A DNA stretch of 35,897 bases from Terriglobia bacterium (GCA_020073245.1 JAIQFQ010000037.1:1-35897); one strand, 5' to 3'; positions 1 to 8,751 are shown, counted from the first letter of the stretch. The notes: generated by a model not told the origin, from the letters alone. A program made the numbers and translations.

Positions 1-1
1 G

Positions 2-2008
2 CAGCGGCCTTCGCCGACTCCAACCCCGACAGCGCCCCCGCCCGAACTTCCTACGACGCTGACCGCGGTCCCGGCGTCTACGATCCCCGAACGGCCGGAT
101 TCCCGACCTCCGGTCGTGCGGGTACTCCTGCAGGCGCCCCCGGAGCCCGCGCTACCCGAACCCGGGCGCCGCTACGTCTGTAGCGCGGGAGAGGGCCCGG
201 TCGTGCTGCGCGGGCCGCTGAAGGCGACTGCTCTGCAGGGACGGGCCGCAATCCAGGTCGGTGCGTTCACGCAGGAGGCGAACGCCCGGGCTCTCCTGGT
301 GCGGCTGGTGGCCACTGGCTTCGAAGGCAAGGTAACGGACCAGGGAGGCGAGCTGCTCCGGGTTGTCGCCTTGGTGAAGATGGGTGAGACGGACGAGGCC
401 CTGGCCGAGCGCTTGCGGCAGGCGGGCTTCAACGAGCAGAGGAAGAGCGCGGCCGGTGCTCTGGGGGTCGTCGTTCAGGGCGAGGGTGAGTCGGCGGTGC
501 AGGGTCCCCGCGTGCGCGTCGTCCCCCTCGATCCCGACCCGGTGCGGGTCGGCACGAAGGCCGTTCGGGGTGAGCTGGAGTTGCGGCCCGCCGCGACAGG
601 TGTCGCCGTGATCAACGTCGTCAACCTCGAGGAGTACCTGCGAGGCGTGGTGCCGGCCGAGATGGGGCCGCGTGCGTTCCCGCTGCTGGAGGCGCAGAAG
701 GCGCAGGCCGTGGCGGCCAGGACCTATGCGGTGGCGCACCTCGGGGAACACGCTGCGGACGGATACGATCTGTGTGATTCCCAGCTCTGCCAGGTGTACG
801 GCGGCGCGGACGCCGAGAGCCCGCTGTCGGACCGCGCCGTCGTCGAGACCTCCGGGGAGATCGTGACCTGGCAGGGGCGTCCGATCGACGCGATGTACCA
901 TTCGACCTGCGCCGGGCACACCGAAGACGGCGCGGCCGTCTTTCCTCAAAGGGCACAGCCGTACCTCAAGGGTGTTGAATGCCGAGGGGAGCGAGCCCTT
1001 GCCGTTGGCGTGTCCACGTCGGCCGGACCATGGCTGGGTGAGGTCGAGCGCCTCGCCGCGGTAGGGGGCAGGCTTGCGGGTTCGCTCGGTGTTCCTGCCC
1101 AGCCGAGGGCCCTGACCGCGCGCCTCGCCGGGGTACAGCCCGGTGCCGGCATCGCGGGACTCGAGCGGGCATTCGGCCTCGACCGGACAGCCGCGGCGAT
1201 CCATGTCGCCCGGGGCAAGACCTCTGAGGAATCCGCGCTCGACCTGCTGCGCCAGTTTCGTCTGCCGCTCCCACCACCCCCGAGGGGGAACGGCCGTGCG
1301 AACTGGGAGATGGCGATCGCCGTGCGCCTCGGTCAGCTGGCGGGCGCCATCCAGGCCGTCGGCGGCCGGGTTGTCCCCGGTCCAAGCGGCGCCAGACTCG
1401 TCACGGACGGTCCCGAGGTCCCGAGAGACCTCACAGGTCACGAAACGTTGCTCGAGCGTCGCGGGGAGCGGTGGCGCCTGCACTCGCTGGAGTTCCCGGC
1501 GGGTTCCGCCGCGACCCTCTGGTGCGCTGGGGAGGCCTGCCCGCTGGTTGAGGTCGAGCCGCTCGACGATGCCGATGCCGGCTCGGCGTGGACGTGGTGG
1601 GTGAGGGAGTTCTCTCTCGAAGACCTCGCCAGGAAGCTCTCCGTGGCTGGGGCTCGGGAGATCACGGTCGCGCGGCGGGGGGTCTCGGGGCGGGCGCTTA
1701 CCGTCGTGGTGGCGAGCAACGAGGGGAAGAGGGAGATCGGCGGCCTCGCATTTCGGCGAGCTCTCGACCTTCCTGACACGCTCTTCGATGTGGTTCAGCT
1801 CCGGAACGGGAAGACCCCAGCGGTTCGATTCCTCGGTCGGGGGTGGGGGCACGGCGTTGGTATGTGTCAGAATGGTGCGTACGGCTTGGCGCGGGGGGGC
1901 ATGACTTACGCCGAGATCCTAAAGAAGTACTACACCGGAGTGGAGCTCGCTCACTGGGGAGGGGAGACTCATGAGCAGGACTCAAGGGCAGGCCCGCGAG
2001 ATCCGTGA
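2..2008 (+). CDS. SpoIID/LytB-domain protein with SPOR domain (5' partial)
   Basis: The frame is open from base 2, so the gene starts before the window; the GTG at 116 is only the first in-frame start codon here. The upstream part encodes a Pro/Thr-rich linker. A SPOR-like segment ([15 protein letters not shown], about 250-450) is followed by SpoIID landmarks: [12 protein letters not shown] (about 630-665, with the Glu matching the family's catalytic Glu), QAVAARTYA (about 700-735), and the C-terminal [15 protein letters not shown] (about 1837-1880). SpoIID enzymes are lytic transglycosylases acting on denuded peptidoglycan, and SPOR domains bind such glycans, so the two fit a periplasmic cell-wall role, here in a non-sporulating Gram-negative setting. 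The last 38 bases overlap the acyl-CoA dehydrogenase gene, which has its own strong ribosome binding site. Family is secure; substrate is inferred. Confidence 0.9.
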   Translation, partial: QRPSPTPTPTAPPPELPTTLTAVPASTIPERPDSRPPVVRVLLQAPPEPALPEPGRRYVCSAGEGPVVLRGPLKATALQGRAAIQVGAFTQEANARALLVRLVATGFEGKVTDQGGELLRVVALVKMGETDEALAERLRQAGFNEQRKSAAGALGVVVQGEGESAVQGPRVRVVPLDPDPVRVGTKAVRGELELRPAATGVAVINVVNLEEYLRGVVPAEMGPRAFPLLEAQKAQAVAARTYAVAHLGEHAADGYDLCDSQLCQVYGGADAESPLSDRAVVETSGEIVTWQGRPIDAMYHSTCAGHTEDGAAVFPQRAQPYLKGVECRGERALAVGVSTSAGPWLGEVERLAAVGGRLAGSLGVPAQPRALTARLAGVQPGAGIAGLERAFGLDRTAAAIHVARGKTSEESALDLLRQFRLPLPPPPRGNGRANWEMAIAVRLGQLAGAIQAVGGRVVPGPSGARLVTDGPEVPRDLTGHETLLERRGERWRLHSLEFPAGSAATLWCAGEACPLVEVEPLDDADAGSAWTWWVREFSLEDLARKLSVAGAREITVARRGVSGRALTVVVASNEGKREIGGLAFRRALDLPDTLFDVVQLRNGKTPAVRFLGRGWGHGVGMCQNGAYGLARGGMTYAEILKKYYTGVELAHWGGETHEQDSRAGPRDP

Positions 2009-3110
2009 TCTGGTCCGGACTCTCGCACAGGCCGAGATCGCACCCTTCGCGCGCGGATGGGACGAGCGCTCGGAGTTTCCACGCGACGTCGTCCGGAAAC
2101 TCGGTGAGCTGGGCCTCCTGGGTGTGTTGGTCCCCGAGGAGTACGGGGGCGCCGGTCTCGCCTACGCTGAGTACGTCGCGGTGGTTGAGGAATTGGCCGC
2201 AGTCGAGGCGGGCGTAGCCCTTTCCGTCGCGGCCCACAATTCCCTCTGCACCAACCACATCCTGCTCTTCGGCGACGAGCCCCAGAAGCGGCGTTGGCTG
2301 CCGCCGCTCGCGCGTGGCGAGATGCTCGGGGCATGGGGCCTGACCGAGCCGGAGGCGGGTTCGGACGCGGGCGGCACAAAGACCTCCGCCACCCGTGATG
2401 GGGACGCCTGGGTGCTGCGCGGCAGCAAGAACTTCACGACCAACGCCTCGGTGGGAGGGGTTGCCGTGGTCATGGCGCGCACCTCCCCTGGAACCGACCA
2501 CCGTGGCATCTCGGCTTTGATCGTCCCCCTCGACGCGCCGGGCGTGGTGATCGGACGCAAGGAGGACAAGCTGGGGATGCGCACCTCCGACACCGCCTCG
2601 CTCATCCTGGACGAGTGCAGGCTGCCAGCCGACGCCCTGCTCGGCCGCGAAGGGGAGGGCTTCCTTCAGGCCATGGAAGTTCTCGACGGGGGGCGGATCT
2701 CGATCGCGGCGCTCGGCGTAGGGATCGCACGAGGTGCCCTCGAAGCAGCCATCTCCTACTCAAAGCAGCGCCGCCAGTTCGCTCGCCCGATCGCGCAGTT
2801 TCAGGCCATTCGCCTCAAGCTCGCGGACATGGCCACCGCGGTGGAGGCCGCGCGCCTGCTGACGGAGCGAGCCGCTCAGGCGAAGGACGCCGGCCAGAAG
2901 GTCACCCTGCCGGCCTCGCAGGCCAAGCTCTTCGCCTCAGAGGCCGCGGTGCGCGTATGCGAGGAGGCAATCCAGATCCACGGTGGGTACGGCTACATCA
3001 AGGACTATCCGGTTGAGAAGTACTGGCGCGACAGCAAGCTGTGCACCATCGGCGAAGGTACAAGCGAGATCCAGCGCCTTGTAATTGCCCGCGAACTCCT
3101 GGAAGGCTAA
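1971..3110 (+). CDS. Acyl-CoA dehydrogenase, short-chain/butyryl type
   Basis: A 379-aa FAD flavoprotein that makes the 2,3-trans-enoyl-CoA, passing electrons to ETF. Landmarks are [14 protein letters not shown] (FAD/substrate loop, about 123-136), the [13 protein letters not shown] helix (about 265) and the C-terminal [19 protein letters not shown] and [14 protein letters not shown]. The Glu in IGEGTSEIQ (residue 362) sits at the catalytic base position of short-chain and butyryl-CoA dehydrogenases rather than the long-chain or isovaleryl position. The start is ATG 1971 with GGGGAGGGGAG just upstream. It leads an operon with meaB and methylmalonyl-CoA epimerase, so short or branched acyl-CoA breakdown to propionyl-CoA is a reasonable role. 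Exact chain length cannot be told from sequence alone. Confidence 0.95.
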   Translation: MSRTQGQAREIRDLVRTLAQAEIAPFARGWDERSEFPRDVVRKLGELGLLGVLVPEEYGGAGLAYAEYVAVVEELAAVEAGVALSVAAHNSLCTNHILLFGDEPQKRRWLPPLARGEMLGAWGLTEPEAGSDAGGTKTSATRDGDAWVLRGSKNFTTNASVGGVAVVMARTSPGTDHRGISALIVPLDAPGVVIGRKEDKLGMRTSDTASLILDECRLPADALLGREGEGFLQAMEVLDGGRISIAALGVGIARGALEAAISYSKQRRQFARPIAQFQAIRLKLADMATAVEAARLLTERAAQAKDAGQKVTLPASQAKLFASEAAVRVCEEAIQIHGGYGYIKDYPVEKYWRDSKLCTIGEGTSEIQRLVIARELLEG

Positions 3111-3120
3111 GCTTCCCGTC

Positions 3121-4056
3121 ATGGTCCAGGTTCCCGACGTCCTCGCAGGTGACGTGCGCGGCGTCGCAAGGGCGCTTTCCGTCGTCGAACAGGGCGGCCC
3201 AGAGGCAGAGGGGCTCATGCGTACGCTGCGGGGCCGTCTCGGGAGCGCCCAGACCGTCGGCATCACGGGGGCGCCGGGTGTGGGGAAGAGCACACTCGTG
3301 CAGGCGCTGGGGATCGCCCTGGTGGGCGCCGGTACGCGGGTCGCGGTGCTGGCCGTCGATCCGTCGAGCCCTTTCTCGGGAGGCGCGCTCCTCGGCGACC
3401 GCGTGCGCATGCCAGACCTGCTCGAGCGCGGCGCATTCGTACGCTCCATGGCGACGCGCGGAGCCCTCGGCGGGTTGGCCGTGGCGACCTCGGATGCCCT
3501 CGACGTGCTCGACGCCGCCGGGTTCGACTGGATCCTGGTCGAAACAGTCGGCGTGGGCCAGGACGAAGTCGACATCGCCGGTGAGGTCCACACGGTGGTG
3601 CTGGTGACCGTCGGCGGCCTCGGTGACGAGGTGCAGGCCGCCAAGGCCGGTGTGATGGAAATAGCCAACATCTTCGCCGTCAACAAGACCGATCAGGTGA
3701 GTGCGGACGGCCAGGTGGCAGCGATCGAGAGCGCCCTCGCATTGGCGCCACCCGCGGCCTGGCAGCCTCCCGTGGTGCGGACCTCCGCGTTGACGGGTGA
3801 AGGGATCGAGGGTCTGCGCGCCTCGCTTCTCGATCACCGACGCTTTCTGGACGATGGCGGACGGCGGAGCGAGGCGCACCGGCGTCGCGCCCGACGACGG
3901 GTCGAGCGACTCGTGTCCGCAATGATCCAGGAGCGCATCAGGGGACCTCTCGCCGCGGCTTTTGACGAGGTGCTCGAAGATGTTGGGCGAGGTGAGTTGG
4001 ACCCGTACGCGGCAGCCCGCCGGCTTCTGGAAACCGTGCACAGGGAGGCTCGATGA
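3121..4056 (+). CDS. meaB: MeaB-type GTPase, methylmalonyl-CoA mutase chaperone
   Basis: G3E P-loop GTPase that protects and reloads B12-dependent methylmalonyl-CoA mutase. With the ATG at 3121 the protein is 311 aa. Walker A is GAPGVGKST (residues 50-58). The family signature DPSSPFSGGALLGDRVRM follows, then VETVGVGQDEVDIA, and the guanine-specificity motif NKTD. A TTG at 3085 would add 12 residues but lies inside the preceding gene; GGAAGG at 3101-3106 is somewhat far from 3121, so the start is not settled. The stop overlaps the next start as ATGA. The mutase subunits are not in this window. A plain ArgK/YgfD name is equivalent. Confidence 0.93.
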   Translation: MVQVPDVLAGDVRGVARALSVVEQGGPEAEGLMRTLRGRLGSAQTVGITGAPGVGKSTLVQALGIALVGAGTRVAVLAVDPSSPFSGGALLGDRVRMPDLLERGAFVRSMATRGALGGLAVATSDALDVLDAAGFDWILVETVGVGQDEVDIAGEVHTVVLVTVGGLGDEVQAAKAGVMEIANIFAVNKTDQVSADGQVAAIESALALAPPAAWQPPVVRTSALTGEGIEGLRASLLDHRRFLDDGGRRSEAHRRRARRRVERLVSAMIQERIRGPLAAAFDEVLEDVGRGELDPYAAARRLLETVHREAR

Positions 4057-4451
4057 GGGCCGTTGAGCACATCGGGATCGCAGTCAGGTCCATCGAGGAA
4101 CGTCTGCCGCTCTACCGGGCCCTTGGCTTCGAGGTCGGCGGCAGGGAAGAGGTCGGCTCCGAAAAAGTCCGCGTCGCCTTCTTGCTGGCCGCCGGGACCC
4201 GGATCGAGCTGCTCGAACCGACCGCGCCGGATTCGCCCATCAGGTCCTTTCTTACGAAGAGGGGTGAGGGGATGCACCACATCTGTTTCCAGGTCGACGA
4301 CATCCGTGCGACGATGACCGAGCTCAGGACGAAAGGGTTCCGCCTCCTGTCCGACGAGCCGAGATCCGGCGCCAACGGCAGCCAGGTCTGCTTCATCCAC
4401 CCGAGCTCCGGTGGGGGCGTGCTCATCGAGCTTTCCCAACCCGGAGAGTGA
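4053..4451 (+). CDS. mce: Methylmalonyl-CoA epimerase
   Basis: A 132-aa vicinal-oxygen-chelate (glyoxalase-fold) protein of the usual length for this enzyme, which interconverts (R)- and (S)-methylmalonyl-CoA in propionate metabolism. Likely metal ligands are His6 in VEHIGIAV, the His pair in GMHHICFQVDDI (75-76) and Glu126 in VLIELSQP; RIELLEP at 50-56 is the usual second strand motif. The start codon overlaps the meaB stop (ATGA) and the stop is followed within 6 bases by the next start, so translation is probably coupled. The meaB neighbour strongly supports the epimerase call over other VOC-family functions. Confidence 0.93.
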   Translation: MRAVEHIGIAVRSIEERLPLYRALGFEVGGREEVGSEKVRVAFLLAAGTRIELLEPTAPDSPIRSFLTKRGEGMHHICFQVDDIRATMTELRTKGFRLLSDEPRSGANGSQVCFIHPSSGGGVLIELSQPGE

Positions 4452-4456
4452 GAGCC

Positions 4457-4795
4457 ATGGACGTCGGTGAGATCGTGGTGGTGAGCTGCTCGGGACCGCG
4501 GGAGAAGTTCTGGGGCGTGCTCCTGGCCCTGACGACCGCAGGCGCGACGGTTCGGGGCATCCCGCTCGACACCTGTGAGGACTGGCTCCGCCAGAACGCG
4601 AGCGACGGGCCCTCGATGATCGGGCCGGTCACAATCTACGTGCCTGCCCATCGGCTCGAACGAATCGAGATCGATGAGAGCTCGGAGGCCGTGGAGTGTT
4701 TCGCGGACCGCTTCCGGCGCGTCGCGCAACGCGAGCCCAAGGAGGCGCTCCTGGGTCCAGGTCCGAAGAGAACCGGCGATCAGCATCAGATGTAG
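4457..4795 (+). CDS. Conserved-looking hypothetical protein, 112 aa, in the methylmalonyl operon
   Basis: I do not recognise a named family. With ATG 4457 (preceded by GAGAG; an in-frame GTG at 4448 overlapping the previous stop is possible) the protein is 112 aa with no signal peptide or membrane segment. The N-terminus alternates hydrophobic residues (EIVVVSCSG), followed by REKFWGVLLALTTAGATVRGIPLDTCEDWLR and a Pro/His/Arg/Glu segment, VPAHRLERIEIDESS, then a basic helix. It reads like a small beta-rich cytosolic protein. It is last in the acyl-CoA dehydrogenase/meaB/epimerase transcription unit, so an accessory role in acyl-CoA or B12-enzyme metabolism is a guess from position only. Confidence 0.8.
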   Translation: MDVGEIVVVSCSGPREKFWGVLLALTTAGATVRGIPLDTCEDWLRQNASDGPSMIGPVTIYVPAHRLERIEIDESSEAVECFADRFRRVAQREPKEALLGPGPKRTGDQHQM

Positions 4796-4858
4796 GGGGC
4801 GCGCGATGATGGTGGTGGCGCGCGGCGACGTTCGCCGATTCCGAGGGTCGACGCCGCG

Positions 4859-4876
4859 CCAGAGGGTTCCCTCTGG
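4859..4876. terminator. Hairpin between convergent genes
   Basis: CCAGAGGG-TT-CCCTCTGG is a perfect inverted repeat; as RNA it would form a 7-bp stem with a GTTC loop. It lies 3 bases beyond the trmJ stop in the 83-base gap between convergent units and could serve both. There is no clear T-tract on either side, so intrinsic termination is uncertain. Confidence 0.4.
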
Positions 4877-4878
4877 GT

Positions 4879-5604
4879 TCAGCCTTCCCGGGGCGAGCGC
4901 CTCAGTAGATACGTCACGTGAGCGGCCAACGCGTGCAGGAGGGCCAGCTCCCGGTGCGTCGGCAGGGTTCGGCCGAACCAGCGGCGGAACTGGTCGGTGA
5001 CTCGGGCAGGGTTCTGCGGGTCGAGGTACCCTGACGCCAGCATTGCCTCTTCGAGGTGATCGAGGGCGGCTCGAAACTCTTCGTGGGGCGCGGGCCTGTC
5101 CATCGGATCCGCCGGGGGCGGGAGGCCGAACCGGGAGGCGTCCAGGAGCGCCAGCACGATCCCGACCGCCTGCGCCAGATTCAGTACCGGGAAAGCCGGG
5201 CTCGTCGGCACGGCGAGCGTCATGTGACACTGACGCAACTCGTCCCTGGAGAGCCCACCCCGCTCGGGACCGAACACCAGTGCCGCGGACTCGACGCCCG
5301 AGACGCGTAGGCGCTCTTGCATCTCGGCGGCTGTGTACAGCCCGCGGGGGTCGCGATTCCGAGTCGAGGTGGTGGCGATCGCGGCTTGCACATCAGCGAG
5401 GGCGGCAGCAAGGGTCGCGGCTGAGGTCAGCGCAACGAGCTTCTCGCCTCCCATGGCCATCCGGACGAACTCCGGATCATCGTCGAGGACACAGGTCGGT
5501 TTGACGAGAACGACCTCTGGAACCCCGAAATTGGCCGCTGCGCGGACTGCGCCGCCGACGTTGCCGGCGTAGCGCGGTCGCACGAGGACGACCCGGACTC
5601 TCAC
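4879..5604 (-). CDS. trmJ: TrmJ-like tRNA 2'-O-methyltransferase (SPOUT)
   Basis: A 241-aa SAM-dependent RNA methyltransferase of the TrmH/SpoU class; E. coli TrmJ (246 aa) methylates the 2'-OH of residue 32 in tRNA. Motif 1 is VLVRPRYAGNVGGAVRAAANFG (residues 6-27), motif 2 is ALVFGPERGGLSRDE, and motif 3 is the knot sequence FPVLNLAQAVGIVLALL. The C-terminal region RRWFGRTLPTHRELALLHAL resembles the TrmJ tail. The GTG at 5604 is chosen because the longer open frame upstream runs inside the ABC transporter gene and encodes no family sequence. It starts 22 bases after the transporter stop, and a TATCAT box sits 6 bases upstream of the start. Substrate could also be rRNA, but the TrmJ subgroup fits best. 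Confidence 0.88.
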   Translation of the reverse strand: MRVRVVLVRPRYAGNVGGAVRAAANFGVPEVVLVKPTCVLDDDPEFVRMAMGGEKLVALTSAATLAAALADVQAAIATTSTRNRDPRGLYTAAEMQERLRVSGVESAALVFGPERGGLSRDELRQCHMTLAVPTSPAFPVLNLAQAVGIVLALLDASRFGLPPPADPMDRPAPHEEFRAALDHLEEAMLASGYLDPQNPARVTDQFRRWFGRTLPTHRELALLHALAAHVTYLLRRSPREG

Positions 5605-5610
5605 CGTGCC

Positions 5611-5616
5611 ATGATA
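5611..5616 (-). promoter_or_regulatory. Candidate -10 box for leaderless trmJ start
   Basis: TATCAT on the minus strand ends 6 bases before the GTG at 5604. No Shine-Dalgarno is present. It may give trmJ its own transcript in addition to read-through from the transporter gene. One of nine similar sites in the window. Confidence 0.35.
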
Positions 5617-5626
5617 GTGCGGTCGA

Positions 5627-7393
5627 TCACGAACCTGCAGACGCCTCGCGCGGCAGGGTTTCCTGCTGGTCGAGCTTCTGCAGCGTGAGGAGGTGGGCAT
5701 ACCTGCCGCCCAGGGCGGCCAGTTCGGAAGGAGTACCCGCCTCGAGCACGGCACCGCCCTCGAGCACGCAGAGTTGATCGCACAGCTCTGCGGCCGCAAG
5801 CCGATGGGTGGCAAAGAGGAGTGTGGTGCGGGGAAGCGCATCGAGGATCACCCGTTCGGTTCCCGTATCCACCGCGGAGAGGCAATCGTCGAGCAGCAGC
5901 AGGCGAGGCTTCGTCAGCAGCGCTCGCGCAATCGCGACCCGCTGACGCTGCCCGCCGGAGAGGGTCACGCCGCGCTCGCCGACGATGGTCCCCAGTCCCG
6001 CCGGTAGGCGCTTGAGGTCTTCCTCCAGGCCAGCGGCGACCGCCGCCTCCAGCACCTCCGCGTCACTTGCGTCCGGCCGCGCCAACGCGATGTTGTCCCG
6101 GAGGGTGGCGGAAAAGAGAAAGCTCCCCTGAGGAACGAGGGCCACCTGGCGGCGCAACTCGCGGATCCGAAGCGCCCGCACGTCGGTTCCGTCGATCAGG
6201 ATCGTTCCCGGCGGCGGCTCGAGCAGGCGCGGGATGAGCCACAGCAGCGTGCTCTTGCCGCTCCCGACCCCACCTACGATCGCCAGGCGTTCCCCTGGCC
6301 GGACGACGAGCGAAACTTTCTGCACGGCGGCTCCACGTGTTCCCTGGTAGGCGAACGTGAGATTCCGGATCTCGAGTCCGGCCGGTGTGGTGCGTTCCGG
6401 GAGGTGCTGCTCGGCGGCAACGATCTCCGTCAACGGAGGCTCGGAAAACAGCGCCTCGATTCGAGCCATCGACGCGGCCCCGCGCTGGAGCAGGTTCGCC
6501 ACCCACCCGACGGCGATCATCGGCCAGATCAGGCGGACGAGGTAGAGGTTGAACTCCACAAACTGGCCGAGAGAGATGGCCCCGTGCCGGACGGCACTCC
6601 CCCCGACCCCGAGCACGGCGACGAACGTGAGCCCGATCAACGCCTGCAGCAGAGGCTGGAAGATGGCCGAGATCCGTATGAGCTTCGCGTTTGCGGCGAC
6701 GTAGCCGCGATTGCGGTCGGACATTTCCCTGATCTCGGCCTCCTCGCAGTTGTACGCGCGCAGCACTCGCAGCCCAACGAGGTGCTCCTGGAGCCGGGCC
6801 GTGTAGTGCGAGAGGGCTTCCTGCGCCTGGCCCCATCGGAGATGGATGCGGGACCCGAAGTAGCGGGTGACCCCGGCGACCAGCGGCAACGCGGCCAGCG
6901 ACAGGAGGGTGAGCGGGACGTGGATGCGCGCCATGAGGACGGCGCTGACCAACAGGACCGTGAGGGTGTTGAGCGCATACATCAAGGCCGGACCGACCGC
7001 CATGCGGACCGTCCCGACATCGCTGACGGCACGGGTCAGGAGGTCGCCCACCCTCTCCCGCATGTAGAACCAGGGTGGAAGGCGGAGCAGGTGGTCATAC
7101 AGGTCCGTGCGCAGCCGGTGTTCGAGGTGTCGGGACACCGACACCAACAGGTTGCGTTGCACGAGCAGGAAGAAACCCGAGACGAGAGCGACCAGAACCA
7201 GCAGCCCCGCGTACCGCCAGACGGACTCGATCGGGGCTCCGGCGTTGAGTGCGTCGACGGCGCGACGGACGATGCCCGGCGCGGCGAGCCCGACCAGTCC
7301 TGACGCCACGACACTCGCGCAACCCATTACCGTCGCAGGGAGATGCTCCCGATAGTACGCGAGTACGCGGCGAAAGACTCTCAAACTCCGCAC
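5627..7393 (-). CDS. ABC exporter half-transporter (MdlA/YheI-like) with Asp at the catalytic Glu position
   Basis: A 588-aa membrane-ATPase fusion: six transmembrane helices in the first 320 residues, then a nucleotide-binding domain. Walker A is GGVGSGKST, the Q-loop VALVPQGS, the signature [15 protein letters not shown], and the H-loop FATHRL. Walker B reads LLLLDDCLSAVD, so the residue after the Walker B Asp502 is Asp503 instead of the usual catalytic Glu. The same DD.LSAVD pattern occurs in MdlA/YheI-type subunits, which work as heterodimers with a canonical partner. No partner gene is nearby. The GTG at 7393 is supported by a TAGGCT box 6 bases upstream; an in-frame TTG at 7384 is an alternative. 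Substrate unknown (lipid or drug are typical for the family). Confidence 0.9.
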   Translation of the reverse strand: MRSLRVFRRVLAYYREHLPATVMGCASVVASGLVGLAAPGIVRRAVDALNAGAPIESVWRYAGLLVLVALVSGFFLLVQRNLLVSVSRHLEHRLRTDLYDHLLRLPPWFYMRERVGDLLTRAVSDVGTVRMAVGPALMYALNTLTVLLVSAVLMARIHVPLTLLSLAALPLVAGVTRYFGSRIHLRWGQAQEALSHYTARLQEHLVGLRVLRAYNCEEAEIREMSDRNRGYVAANAKLIRISAIFQPLLQALIGLTFVAVLGVGGSAVRHGAISLGQFVEFNLYLVRLIWPMIAVGWVANLLQRGAASMARIEALFSEPPLTEIVAAEQHLPERTTPAGLEIRNLTFAYQGTRGAAVQKVSLVVRPGERLAIVGGVGSGKSTLLWLIPRLLEPPPGTILIDGTDVRALRIRELRRQVALVPQGSFLFSATLRDNIALARPDASDAEVLEAAVAAGLEEDLKRLPAGLGTIVGERGVTLSGGQRQRVAIARALLTKPRLLLLDDCLSAVDTGTERVILDALPRTTLLFATHRLAAAELCDQLCVLEGGAVLEAGTPSELAALGGRYAHLLTLQKLDQQETLPREASAGS

Positions 7394-7399
7394 GACAGG

Positions 7400-7405
7400 A
7401 GCCTA
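7400..7405 (-). promoter_or_regulatory. Candidate -10 box for leaderless ABC transporter start
   Basis: TAGGCT on the minus strand ends 6 bases before the GTG at 7393; no Shine-Dalgarno and no -35-like hexamer at 16-18 bases. It is in the 72-base divergent gap with the DUF374 gene. Confidence 0.45.
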
Positions 7406-7453
7406 CCACGGCCGGCCGGCCCCGTCGCCGGCACCCCGTCCCGCGGCTCGTGG

Positions 7454-7459
7454 CAGAAT
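7454..7459 (+). promoter_or_regulatory. Candidate -10 box for DUF374 gene
   Basis: TGG-CAGAAT, a TGn-extended -10-like site, ends 6 bases before the GTG at 7466. It deviates from TANNNT at the first base. The same gap carries the opposite-facing box of the ABC transporter. Confidence 0.35.
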
Positions 7460-7465
7460 GCTGCG

Positions 7466-8113
7466 GTGAGCGAACGCTCCTGGTACCTCACGGGTCGGGC
7501 CGCGGCCCTCATGCTGCGTCTCTGGAGATGCGCGGTCCGCGTTGAGGTGCGCAACAAGGGGATCCTCAAGCCGCCGTACGTCCTGGCTCTCTGGCACGGC
7601 CGGGTCATCGGCTCGATGATGGACAACTTCGATTGCCGGTGCGTGACGATGGCAAGCCGGTCGAACGACGGCGCTCTCGCTGCCGGCATCGTCGAGGGGC
7701 TCGGCTTGAAGGCCACCCGGGGCTCGGGCTCGCGCGGGGGGCGGGAGGCGCTCGACGAGATGGAAGACATGGTCCGGGCGGGCTGCCCCTTTGCGGCGCT
7801 CACGGTCGACGGTCCGCGCGGGCCCTGGCGGAGGGTCAAGACGGGCGCCGTCGTGCTGGCACGTCGCCTTGGGGTCCCGATCTACGCGGTGACGTTCTCC
7901 GCTACCCGGCCCCGCGTTCTCCGGTCGTGGGACCACATGGTCCTGCCGAGTCCCTTTTCGAAGGTCGTGGTGGCGTACGCCGGGCCGTGGAGTTCGGACG
8001 TGCCCGCCGACGGGATCAGTGCTACCGCCGAGAGGGTGGGTCAGGAGATCGACTCCCTGACGGCAGCACTCGACCGGGAGGTGGCGGGAGAGGAGCTTTG
8101 GCCTTCGACGTAG
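7466..8113 (+). CDS. DUF374 lysophospholipid acyltransferase-family protein
   Basis: A 215-aa protein matching the DUF374 branch of the LPLAT superfamily: VLALWHGRVIG (putative catalytic His in WHG, about residue 43), TMASRSNDGALAAGIVEGLGLKATRGSGSRGG, ALTVDGPRGPWRRVKTGAVVLARRLGVPIYAV, and RSWDHMVLPSPFSKVVVAYAGP. The family is inferred to acylate lipid A or phospholipid-like acceptors at the inner membrane; a precise acceptor is not known for this branch. The GTG at 7466 is used because the longer open frame begins inside the opposite-strand transporter promoter region and adds low-complexity sequence. The next gene starts inside its last 16 bases. Confidence 0.88.
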   Translation: MSERSWYLTGRAAALMLRLWRCAVRVEVRNKGILKPPYVLALWHGRVIGSMMDNFDCRCVTMASRSNDGALAAGIVEGLGLKATRGSGSRGGREALDEMEDMVRAGCPFAALTVDGPRGPWRRVKTGAVVLARRLGVPIYAVTFSATRPRVLRSWDHMVLPSPFSKVVVAYAGPWSSDVPADGISATAERVGQEIDSLTAALDREVAGEELWPST

Positions 8114-8751
8114 CCTCGAGGCGTGGCTGTCTGACGGCCGCAACGCTCCCGTTCGCGGCCGTGGCCCGGCCGATCCGGGCATGGGTTCGCCGTACGGCGC
8201 GGCGGGAGCGCACGGTACCAAGACACCTGTGGTGGTCGCGGCGCAACCTTGACGGCGTCGTTCGCCTCGGCTGCGAGATCGAAATATCTCTCCAACAAGC
8301 CCCGAAGGTCGTGGAGGCGGTCTCCGCTCTCGTGGCGGGGGCGGCTGCCGAGATCGGGCTCACGGTCGGGTCGGTCGGGGTCGTGCCGGGCGAGGAACCG
8401 CTCCTCGTGGCGCTGGCGCCCAGGCGTGACATCGTGGCGCCCCGGGTCCGGGATTCGCTCGTCGGGGGCGAAACCCACCGCAGGAAGCACCTTTGGCTGG
8501 CGTTGCCTCATGGGACGTACCTTGCATCGGTCGTGAACCCCTACCGGCCGTTCGCAGCCGCGGAAGGCGAAGTCGCCGGGATTGTGCGCAGCGGGGGGGC
8601 TTCCCACGCACTCACCAGCGAGTTGGCCCCCAGCACCACGGGCATCCGCATCCGGCTTGGCGTCTATTCTGTGCGGCCGGGGATCAGGAGGCTTCTGAGC
8701 CTCGCCAGGAAAGGCCTGGATGGCGCGCCCGACCCGCCAGCGGCAAGGTAG
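8098..8751 (+). CDS. Hypothetical protein, 217 aa, overlapping a convergent gene
   Basis: I do not recognise this protein. The frame is open through the 550-base space after the DUF374 gene and shows strongly G/C-biased third positions, which argues for coding. The start is a TTG at 8098 preceded by GGGAGAGGAG; GTG 8161 is an alternative. The N-terminus is Arg-rich (ARPIRAWVRRTARRERTVPRHLWWSRRN), the middle hydrophobic/acidic, with HRRKHLWLALPHGTYLASVVNPYRP and TTGIRIRLGVYSVRP near the end. No signal peptide or transmembrane helix is clear. The last 88 bases overlap the 3' end of the opposite-strand UPF0104 gene, so one of the two ends may be shorter in reality. Confidence 0.6.
   Translation: MAFDVASRRGCLTAATLPFAAVARPIRAWVRRTARRERTVPRHLWWSRRNLDGVVRLGCEIEISLQQAPKVVEAVSALVAGAAAEIGLTVGSVGVVPGEEPLLVALAPRRDIVAPRVRDSLVGGETHRRKHLWLALPHGTYLASVVNPYRPFAAAEGEVAGIVRSGGASHALTSELAPSTTGIRIRLGVYSVRPGIRRLLSLARKGLDGAPDPPAAR

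Noticed and set aside
152..1852. 566-residue open frame opposite the SpoIID gene
   Set aside because: Arg/Pro/His-rich with no family features; typical antisense frame of a GC-rich gene. The same applies to long frames at 6404-7303, 8041-9639, 14249-15670 and 26397-28121.
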